The notes beneath the pieces are model-generated. The model made no database searches. It was not told where the DNA came from and saw nothing but the letters and a program-made list of their open reading frames with translations. A stretch of DNA of 64,000 bases from QHCA01 sp003244095 (lineage in GTDB: Bacteria > Actinomycetota > Actinomycetes > Mycobacteriales > QHCA01). The stretch spans positions 1 through 64,000 of the forward strand of contig JBBQNN010000013.1 in assembly GCA_038329965.1 (NCBI GenBank), given 5' to 3'. Positions 52,173-59,223 of this stretch are shown here, in pieces (position 1 is the stretch's first letter; each line of letters starts with the position of its first letter). The position numbers and the translations under genes were made by a program.

Positions 52173-55100
52173 CTAACGGCCGGCTGCCCGCAGCCAGAAG
52201 GTGAGCCCGAGCTCGCCTCCCGAGTGCGGCCTGATGTCGGCGGCGGGCCGCCCACGGGTCACCGAAACAGCGAGTACCTCCGCCGCGACGAGCGACTCGT
52301 GTTCGGTGACGGCCTCGGCGGCCTCGCCGGCCACTTCACCGGCAACGGCCGTCCACCACAGCTCGATCCGGTCGGTGACGTCCAGCCCGCTCGTCTTGCG
52401 GGCGTCCTGGATCAGGCGCACCACCTCGCGGGCGTAGCCGGCCCGGCGCAGTTCGGGGGTCATCCGTACGTCCAGCGCCACCGTCAGCCCGGTCTCACCG
52501 GCGACCGTCCAGCCCTGCCGGGGTGCCTCGGTCACCGTGAAGTCATCCGGCTCCACCACCACGTCGTCGGCACCGACCCGCACCGTCGCTCCTTCGACCA
52601 GCAGTGCCGTCACGTCCGCTTCGGCGATGGCGCCGGCCACCTCCTTGGTCCGCGGCCCGAACCGGCGGCCCAGGGTCCGGAAGTTCGGCTTGGCGACCCG
52701 GTCGATGATCTCCGTCAGCCCGTCCAGCGTGGCCTCCTCGACGACGTTGAGCTCCTCGCGGGCCAGGGCGCGCAGCTCCCCCGGCAGGTCTGACCAGCCC
52801 GCGGCGAACACCACCATCGCCTGCAGCGGCTGGCGGGTCCGGATCGCTGCCCCGGCCCGGGCCGACCGGCCGAGGTCGACCACCCGGCGCAGGAGCGCCA
52901 TCTGGGCCGAGAGCTGCCGGTCGACCAGGGCTCCGTCGACCCGGGGCCACGGCGCCAGGTGCACGGAGTCGGGCTGCTCCGGCCACACCGGTCGGATAAT
53001 CGCCTGCCACACCCGGTCGGCGATGAAGGGCGTGAACGGCGCCATCAGCAGCGTGAGGACGTGCAGCGTCTCGTGCAGCGTCGCGAGCGCCGCGGGGTCG
53101 CCGTCCCAGAACCTCCGGCGGGACCGGCGGACGTACCAGTTGGAGACCTCGTCGATGAACTGCGCCAGCCGGCGGCCGGCAACCTGCGGGTCGAAGTCCT
53201 CCAGCGCAGCGTCGACCTCGACCACGAGGGCATGCAGCTCGGAGATCAGCCAGCGGTCCAGCACCGGCCGGTCCGCCAGGTCCGGCCAGGGCCCCTGCAA
53301 CGGCTCCCAGCCGTTGACCCGGGCGTAGAGCGACTGGAAGGCCGCGGTGTTCCAGTACGTGAGGAGCACCTTGCGGACGATCTCCTCCAGCACCTGGTGC
53401 CCGATCCGGCGGGCGCTCCACGGCGAGCCGCTGGCGAGCATGAACCACCGCAGCGCGTCGGCACCGTGCCGGTCCATGAGGGGCATCGGCTCGAGGATGT
53501 TGCCCAGGTGCTTGCTCATCTTGCGGCCGTCCTCGGCCATCAGGTGCCCGAGACACAGCACCGTCTCGTACGACGACCGGTCGAAGACGATCGTGCCGAT
53601 CGTCATCAACGTGTAGAACCAGCCGCGGGTCTGGTCGATCGCCTCGCAGATGAACTGCGCAGGGTAGGCAGCCTCGAAGTCGGCGTTGTTGCGGTACGGC
53701 GCGCCCCACTGGGCGAACGGCATCGAGCCGGAGTCGTACCAGCCGTCGACGATCGGCCGGACCCGGCTCGCGGGCAGGCCGCACTGCGGGCAGTCGAAGC
53801 CGACCTCGTCGATGAACGGCCGGTGCGGGTCCATGCCCGTCAGGTCGCGTCCGGCCCGCTCGCTCAGCTCCACCAGCGAGCCCACACAGGTGACGTGGTC
53901 GTCGGCGCAGCGCCACAGCGGCAGCGGGGTGCCCCAGTAGCGGTCGCGGGACAGCGCCCAGTCGACGTTGTTGCGCAGCCAGTCGCCGTAGCGGCCGTGC
54001 TTGATGCCGGCCGGATGCCAGTCGGTCTTCTCGTTCTCCTCGATCAGCCGGTCCTTGACCAGGGTCGTCTTGATGTACCACGACGGAAGGGCGTAATAGA
54101 GCAGTGCGGTGTCGCACCGCCAGCAGTGCGGGTAGCTGTGCTGGTAGGCCTCGTACCGGTAGAGCAGCCCGCGGGCCCGCAGGTCCTCGACCAGCCCGGC
54201 GTCGGCATCCTTGAAGAACTGGCCACCGACGACCGGCAGGTGATCGTCGAAGCGACCGTCCGGGCGGACCGGGTTGATCACCGGCAGGTCGTACTGCCTG
54301 GCAACGGCCAGGTCCTCCGCGCCGAACGCCGGCGCCTGGTGCACCAGCCCGGTGCCGTCCTCGACGGTGACGTACGTGGCCAGCCCCACGAAGTGCGCCC
54401 GCCGGCCGTCGAAGTCCAGGAAGTCGAACGGCCTGCGGTATTGCGTGTGCTCGAGCTCGGCTCCCCGCAGGCGTTGCAGCACCTCGACGGGTGCCTCGCC
54501 GGCCACCCGGGCCAGCAGTGGCTCGGCGACGACGAGGACCTCGCCGCCGATGCGCGCCACGGCGTAGGTGACGTCCGGGTGCACGGCGACGGCGGTGTTG
54601 GAGACCAGGGTCCACGGGGTCGTGGTCCAGACCAGCAGCGCCGCGCCGAGGTCGGCCAGCGGGCCGGCGGTCACGGGGAAGCGGACGTAGGCCGAGGGGT
54701 CGGTGACGGTCAGATAGCCCTGCGAGACCTCGTGGTCGGAGAGCGCCGTGCCGCAGCGCGGGCAGTACGGCGCGACTCGGTGATCCTCGACCAGGAGACC
54801 GGAGTCCCAGATCTGCTTGAGCGACCACCAGACCGACTCGATGTAGGTGGTGTCCATCGTGCGATAGGCCTGGGACATGTCGACCCAGTAAGCCATCCGC
54901 TCGGTCATCTCCTCGAACGCGTCCACGTGCCGCTCGACCGACTCGCGGCACTTGGCGTTGAACGCGGCGATCCCGTAGGCGTCGATGTCCTTCTTGCCGG
55001 TGAAGCCCAGCTCCTTCTCCACCGCCAGCTCGACCGGCAGGCCGTGGCAGTCCCAGCCGGCCCGCCGCGGGACGTGATAGCCCTTCATCGTCTTGAACCG

Positions 55101-55307
55101 CGGGAACAGGTCCTTGAACACCCGGGCCTCCACGTGGTGGGTGCCGGGCTTGCCGTTGGCGGTGGGCGGGCCCTCGTAGAACACCCATAGCGGGCCGTCC
55201 CGGGTCTGCTCCAGGGATCGCTCGAAGACCTTGTCCGCCCGCCATCGGGCGAGCAGCTCGTGCTCCATGGCGGGCAGGTCGACCTGGCTGGGCAGTGCCT
55301 CGTACAA
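52173..55307 (-). CDS. ileS: Isoleucyl-tRNA synthetase, type 2, with swapped GXHH motif
   Basis: IleS charges tRNA(Ile). The 1044-residue enzyme is of the eukaryote-like IleS2 type: GPPTANGKPGTHHVEARVF carries the class I signature, an editing domain follows (LLVWTTTPWTLVSNTAVAVHPD), the zinc-type CPRC/CPQC pairs are present, and KMSKH lies in DGRKMSKHLGN. The signature is G55-T-H-H58, not HxGH; this swap is known to confer mupirocin hyper-resistance. The longest frame starts at 55379, inside the T-box, so I use TTG 55307 with GGAGAGG nine bases upstream and the QVDLPA block after it. Regulation is through the T-box leader. Confidence 0.92.
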   Translation of the reverse strand: MYEALPSQVDLPAMEHELLARWRADKVFERSLEQTRDGPLWVFYEGPPTANGKPGTHHVEARVFKDLFPRFKTMKGYHVPRRAGWDCHGLPVELAVEKELGFTGKKDIDAYGIAAFNAKCRESVERHVDAFEEMTERMAYWVDMSQAYRTMDTTYIESVWWSLKQIWDSGLLVEDHRVAPYCPRCGTALSDHEVSQGYLTVTDPSAYVRFPVTAGPLADLGAALLVWTTTPWTLVSNTAVAVHPDVTYAVARIGGEVLVVAEPLLARVAGEAPVEVLQRLRGAELEHTQYRRPFDFLDFDGRRAHFVGLATYVTVEDGTGLVHQAPAFGAEDLAVARQYDLPVINPVRPDGRFDDHLPVVGGQFFKDADAGLVEDLRARGLLYRYEAYQHSYPHCWRCDTALLYYALPSWYIKTTLVKDRLIEENEKTDWHPAGIKHGRYGDWLRNNVDWALSRDRYWGTPLPLWRCADDHVTCVGSLVELSERAGRDLTGMDPHRPFIDEVGFDCPQCGLPASRVRPIVDGWYDSGSMPFAQWGAPYRNNADFEAAYPAQFICEAIDQTRGWFYTLMTIGTIVFDRSSYETVLCLGHLMAEDGRKMSKHLGNILEPMPLMDRHGADALRWFMLASGSPWSARRIGHQVLEEIVRKVLLTYWNTAAFQSLYARVNGWEPLQGPWPDLADRPVLDRWLISELHALVVEVDAALEDFDPQVAGRRLAQFIDEVSNWYVRRSRRRFWDGDPAALATLHETLHVLTLLMAPFTPFIADRVWQAIIRPVWPEQPDSVHLAPWPRVDGALVDRQLSAQMALLRRVVDLGRSARAGAAIRTRQPLQAMVVFAAGWSDLPGELRALAREELNVVEEATLDGLTEIIDRVAKPNFRTLGRRFGPRTKEVAGAIAEADVTALLVEGATVRVGADDVVVEPDDFTVTEAPRQGWTVAGETGLTVALDVRMTPELRRAGYAREVVRLIQDARKTSGLDVTDRIELWWTAVAGEVAGEAAEAVTEHESLVAAEVLAVSVTRGRPAADIRPHSGGELGLTFWLRAAGR

Positions 55308-55368
55308 CGTCCCTGTCCTCTCCAACGCCTCCGTGTGCCGCTGGAAGGACGACCGTGGGTCAGACGGC

Positions 55369-55568
55369 CGCGGTACCACCCTCCTTGAGCCCCCCGCAGG
55401 GCGCCCCGCTCTGGTGTCACGGTGCCGGATCTAGTGGGGCGCGTCTGGCACGCCTGTTCTCCCGGCTGGCTCGGGGTGATCCTCACGCCGGCCAGGCCCC
55501 CGGGCTCTCACCGTCCCCGGGTCGCTGTGGGCTGCGTCCGGCGCTGACTGTCCCGTCAACGCCGGATT
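55369..55568 (-). promoter_or_regulatory. T-box riboswitch of ileS
   Basis: The minus strand reads AGGGTGGTACCGCG at 55382-55369, an exact T-box. Its TGGT can pair with the tRNA acceptor end (discriminator A of tRNA(Ile)). Upstream, a short stem I presents ATC (minus 55480-55478, an isoleucine codon) in a GTGAGGATCACC context. A TAGGAT -10-like box lies at 55575-55570. No terminator-like stem and T-run follows, so it probably controls translation, as described for actinobacterial ileS leaders. The ribosome site and TTG start lie 60-75 bases past the T-box. Confidence 0.88.
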
Positions 55569-55610
55569 CATCCTAGCGGGGCCGTCCGGGTACGCGCCTG
55601 GGCATTGCCG

Positions 55611-55639
55611 CCCGGCCCGGCCCGGCCCGGCCCGGCCCG
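55611..55639. repeat. CCCGG pentanucleotide tandem repeat
   Basis: Five CCCGG units and a partial sixth lie in the divergent spacer between ileS and the DksA-like gene. Confidence 0.8.
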
Positions 55640-55640
55640 T

Positions 55641-55697
55641 TGATCATGTACGTTTGCAAGCGACACGCCGAGAGATCCCCGCGAATGTGCATGATCA
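55641..55697. repeat. Long intergenic palindrome
   Basis: TGATCATGTACGTTTGC (55641-55657) pairs with GCGAATGTGCATGATCA (55681-55697): 17 pairs, 14 Watson-Crick and three G-T, around a 23-base loop. It follows the CCCGG array in the ileS-dksA spacer. It looks like a mobile or REP-type palindromic element rather than a gene promoter. Confidence 0.55.
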
Positions 55698-55825
55698 CGA
55701 CAAGGGGCGACAGATCTCGGCGGAGGCGGCCTGTCTCGTAGGCGCTGCGCGGACAAGCACGTACGCTGTGTCGCTAGTCGTGCCGCCCCCGCTACCGCGG
55801 AGGCACTGACGAGATTGGGGACGCG

Positions 55826-56686
55826 ATGGCCGAGCGAGGGCGGATAGGCGAGCGCAGGCGTGCCCTGTCCACCACCCGCGCCTCCAAGCGGGCCGGGGCC
55901 GCGGGGGGTGCGGCGGCGACCAAGGCGACCGCGAGGCCGGCCAAGAAGTCGGCGGCTTCGCCCAAGGTGGCCGTCAAGTCTCCGGCGAAGTCATCGGCGA
56001 AGTCACCGGCGGCCAAGGCCGGTCCGGCCAAGGCTGTAGCGAAGAAGGCGCCCGTCAAGAAGGCAGTTGCGAAGAAGGCGCCGGTCAAGAAGGCCGGGGT
56101 CACGAAAGCGGCCGTGAAGAAGGCGCCCGCCAAGAAGGCGCCCCCCCAGCGGTCCGTCGCCAAGGCAGCGCCGGCCAAGAAGGCCTCCACCGCGCCGGCC
56201 AAGGCGACGAAGCGGGCCCCGGCCCACGCCGCCGCCCTGAAGGGAGGCCCCGGTAGGTCGTCCACAACGAAGGCAGCACCCGCACAGGAGCCGGCCGCAC
56301 AGGCGCCGGGGGCCGCGCCACGTGCCTCCGCCAAGGAGTTCGCCGGGATCCGGCGCTCACTGGAGGAGCGGCTCGGTGAGCTGCGCGAGGAGTACGACCG
56401 CGCGATGTCCGACATCAACGACCTGCAGCGTGATCGGGTCGGCGACATGGCCGGCGACGACCAGGCCGACACTGGCACCAAGACCTTCGAGCGGGAGCAG
56501 GAGATATCCCTGGCCAACGGGATCCTCGACCGGCGATCACAGGTCGAGCACGCGCTGGACCGCCTCGACCTGGGCACCTACGGCAGGTGTGAGCGGTGCG
56601 GGAACCCGATCCCGAAGGCCCGGCTCGCGGCGTTCCCGTGGGTCACCCTGTGCGTGAGTTGCAAACAGCACGAGGAGCGTCGCTGA
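55826..56686 (+). CDS. DksA/TraR zinc-finger protein with histone H1-like tail
   Basis: A 286-residue protein with two parts. Residues 1-165 are Lys/Ala/Pro-rich with repeated KKAPVKKA/PAKKA units, like histone H1 tails and mycobacterial HupB. Residues 170-286 are a DksA/TraR domain: a coiled coil (SLEERLGELREEYDRAMSDI) and the zinc finger CERC-x17-CVSC. The family contacts RNA polymerase. The tail may tether it to DNA. ATG 55826 is close to a promoter region of its own. It is followed closely by lspA. Confidence 0.85.
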   Translation: MAERGRIGERRRALSTTRASKRAGAAGGAAATKATARPAKKSAASPKVAVKSPAKSSAKSPAAKAGPAKAVAKKAPVKKAVAKKAPVKKAGVTKAAVKKAPAKKAPPQRSVAKAAPAKKASTAPAKATKRAPAHAAALKGGPGRSSTTKAAPAQEPAAQAPGAAPRASAKEFAGIRRSLEERLGELREEYDRAMSDINDLQRDRVGDMAGDDQADTGTKTFEREQEISLANGILDRRSQVEHALDRLDLGTYGRCERCGNPIPKARLAAFPWVTLCVSCKQHEERR

Positions 56687-56718
56687 ACGAGTCCACGGGG
56701 ACTCCGACGGACCGCAGC

Positions 56719-57234
56719 GTGGAGGGTGCCTCCCCGCGGGTCGCGAAACGGATCCGTCTCCTGACCGGCACGGCCATCCTGGTGATCGGCCTCGACGTCG
56801 CGACCAAGGCGACCGTCGTGGCCATGCTCGCAGGCAGGCGCCCGGTGCGGCTGCTCGGCGGGCTCGTCTACTTGGTGCACACGCGCAACACGGGCGCTGC
56901 GTTCAGCATCGCCGAGGGGCAGACGGTGCTGCTGTCCCTGGTCGCGCTCGCAGTGGTGATCGCCATCGCCCGCACGGCGCGTCGGCTCGGCTCCAACGCC
57001 TGGGCGGTGTGTCTCGGGCTCATCCTCGGTGGCGCGGTCGGCAACCTGGCCGACCGGATCTTCCGGGCACCCGGGCCGCTGCGTGGAGCGGTGGTCGACT
57101 GGATCGACCTGCGGGTGTGGCCGGTGTTCAACCTTGCCGACTCCGCTCTCGTCGTCGGGGTGTGCCTGGCCGTGCTCTTCGAAGTGCAGGGTCGGCGGAT
57201 CGACGGCAGCCGGGCCACCAAGCGTCGTGGCTGA
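56719..57234 (+). CDS. lspA: Lipoprotein signal peptidase
   Basis: LspA cleaves lipoprotein signal peptides in the membrane. The protein has four helices and the family blocks HTRNTGAAFSI, GGAVGNLADRIFR and VVDWIDLRVWPVFNLADSAL, with catalytic aspartates in NLADR and FNLADS. GTG 56719 gives 171 residues but lacks a ribosome site. A CTG at 56683 has GAGGAG five bases upstream and overlaps the previous stop as CTGA, so translation may start there (183 residues). It overlaps the RluD-type gene by eight bases. Confidence 0.9.
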   Translation: MEGASPRVAKRIRLLTGTAILVIGLDVATKATVVAMLAGRRPVRLLGGLVYLVHTRNTGAAFSIAEGQTVLLSLVALAVVIAIARTARRLGSNAWAVCLGLILGGAVGNLADRIFRAPGPLRGAVVDWIDLRVWPVFNLADSALVVGVCLAVLFEVQGRRIDGSRATKRRG

Positions 57235-58156
57235 CCGCCGCTCCCTGCCGGTGCCCGACGGACTCGACGGGATGCGCCTGGACGCGGCACTCGCGCGGAT
57301 GTTCGGGCTCTCGCGTACGGCCGCCGTGGAGATCGTCGAACGCGGCGACGCGACCGTCGACGGTGCGGTACGCGGCAAGTCCGACCGGTTGCGGGCCGGC
57401 GCCTGGCTGCAGGTCGTCCTGCCGGCGCCGCCCGAGCCGTCCGTCCCGGACCGCCGCCCGGTCGACGGCCTGGTCGTGGTGTACGCCGACGACGACGTGG
57501 TGGTCGTGGACAAACCGGTGGGTGTGGCGGCCCATCCCAGTCCCGGCTGGGACGGCACGACCGTCATCGGCGGGGTGGCCGCGATGGGCCACCGGGTGTC
57601 GACCAGCGGTGCGGCGGAGCGCCAGGGCGTGGTGCACCGCCTCGACGTCGGCACCAGCGGGCTGATGGCGGTCGCCAAGAGCGAGCGTGCCTACACCGCG
57701 CTGAAGACGGCCTTTCGCGAGCGCACGGTCGACAAGGGCTACCACGCGCTGGTCCAGGGCCATCCTGACCCGACCCGCGGCACGATCGATGCGCCCATCG
57801 ACCGGCATCCCGCCGCCGACTACCGGTGGGCTGTCGTCGCCGAGGGCCGGCCGAGCGTCACGCACTACGACACCATCGAGGCGTTCCGGGCGGCGACGCT
57901 GCTCGACGTCACACTCGAGACCGGCCGCACACACCAGATCCGGGTGCACATGTCGGCCCTGCGGCATCCCTGCGTCGGTGACCTCACCTACGGCGCCGAC
58001 CCCACGCTTGCCGCCCGGCTGGGCCTGCGGCGGCAGTGGCTGCACGCCCAGCGCCTGGGGTTCCCGCATCCGGCCGACGGCCGGTGGATGGAGTTCGAGA
58101 GCGCCTATCCCGACGACCTGACCCGGGCGCTGGACCAGGTCCGATCGGAGTCCTGA
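57227..58156 (+). CDS. RluD-type 23S rRNA pseudouridine synthase
   Basis: A 309-residue RluA/RluD-family enzyme. An S4 domain (MRLDAALARMFGLSRTAAVEIVERG) precedes the synthase core with catalytic D140 in HRLDVGTSGL, VVDKPVGVAAHP and LETGRTHQIRVHMS. It makes pseudouridine in rRNA. GTG 57227 lies within the end of lspA, a pairing kept in many actinomycetes. The end overlaps the GNAT gene by one base (TGATG). Confidence 0.93.
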   Translation: MADRRSLPVPDGLDGMRLDAALARMFGLSRTAAVEIVERGDATVDGAVRGKSDRLRAGAWLQVVLPAPPEPSVPDRRPVDGLVVVYADDDVVVVDKPVGVAAHPSPGWDGTTVIGGVAAMGHRVSTSGAAERQGVVHRLDVGTSGLMAVAKSERAYTALKTAFRERTVDKGYHALVQGHPDPTRGTIDAPIDRHPAADYRWAVVAEGRPSVTHYDTIEAFRAATLLDVTLETGRTHQIRVHMSALRHPCVGDLTYGADPTLAARLGLRRQWLHAQRLGFPHPADGRWMEFESAYPDDLTRALDQVRSES

Positions 58157-59079
58157 TGGGCCGCACCTACCGGGGGAACACGGTCCGCCGGGCCGGCCCC
58201 GCCGACCTCCCGGCAGTCTTCGTCCTGCGGCACGACGTCTTCATCGTCGGCCAGGGCGTGCCCGAGGACATCGAGCGTGACGACCTCGACGCGGGAGCCG
58301 TCCACGTGGTCGCCGAGCGCGACGGCAGTATCGTCGGCACCGGGCGGCTTGTCGTGGACAGCCCGGTCGGCACCGTCGGGCGCATGGCGGTCGCTGCGGC
58401 GGCCCGGGGCCAGGGCGTCGGAGCGGCCATGCTGACCAGCCTGGAGGGCGAAGCCGTGTCGGCGGGGCTGACCAGCGTGGAGTTGCACGCACAGTTGTCG
58501 GCGCGCGGATTCTACGAGCGGGCGGGCTACACCGCCGTCGGCCCGCCGTACCTCGAAGCCGGCATCGAGCACGTCACGATGCGTAAGCCGCTGCCGGTGG
58601 CGCGAGCGGTCGACGACAGCGACTCGGCAGCGTTGATCGAGCTGGTCGGCACCTGCTGGGCGGCTTACCCGGGCTGCGTGCTCGACATCGACGGCGAGGA
58701 GCCGTGGCTGCGCGCGCCGGCGAGCGCCTACCGCGATTGGGCGGGTCTGATGTGGGTGGCCACGCTGGACGGGCAGGTGGTCGCGTGCGTCGGGTGCAGG
58801 CCGCATGACGGCGCCATGGAACTCAAGAGCCTGTACGTCGCGCCGACCGCCCGCCGCCGGGGCCTCGGCGCGCGGTTGTCCCGGCTGGTCGAGCAGGAGG
58901 CCGGGCGACGCGGTGCGCGGCGGATGGTCCTGTGGAGCGATACCCGCTTCGCCGATGCCCACCGGCTCTACGAACGCCTCGGCTACCGCCGCCTGTCCGG
59001 CCTGCGCGAGTTGCACGACCTGTCGGCCTCGGTGGAGTACAGCTACGAAAAACAACTGGTACCGGACCACCCGACGTGA
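58156..59079 (+). CDS. Tandem GNAT acetyltransferase
   Basis: A 307-residue protein with two GNAT domains. The first (1-150) has VFVLRHDVFIVGQGVPEDIERDD like ElaA proteins and an acetyl-CoA loop AAAARGQGVGAAML. The second (about 155-300) has ELKSLYVAPTARRRGLGARLSRL and LYERLGYRRL. Both CoA-binding loops are complete. Substrates are unknown. It is translationally coupled to the RluD-type gene. The following 144 bases before dnaE show no other gene. Confidence 0.85.
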   Translation: MGRTYRGNTVRRAGPADLPAVFVLRHDVFIVGQGVPEDIERDDLDAGAVHVVAERDGSIVGTGRLVVDSPVGTVGRMAVAAAARGQGVGAAMLTSLEGEAVSAGLTSVELHAQLSARGFYERAGYTAVGPPYLEAGIEHVTMRKPLPVARAVDDSDSAALIELVGTCWAAYPGCVLDIDGEEPWLRAPASAYRDWAGLMWVATLDGQVVACVGCRPHDGAMELKSLYVAPTARRRGLGARLSRLVEQEAGRRGARRMVLWSDTRFADAHRLYERLGYRRLSGLRELHDLSASVEYSYEKQLVPDHPT

Positions 59080-59223
59080 TCCAGGCCTCATCGGGCCTGC
59101 TGTAGCCGGACCAACGAGGCCACGATCACCTTCCGGTCGGGAGGAGGCCGTCGTGGCGCGCATCGGAATGTGGGTGCCTGCTGGTAGAACTGGGGTTCGC
59201 CTTGAACGGAGTGGAATCGGCCG

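Noticed and set aside
55641..55697. A tRNA or a second riboswitch
   Set aside because: The stem-loop has no cloverleaf arms or T-loop sequence, and it lies upstream of the ileS -10 region, outside the transcript.
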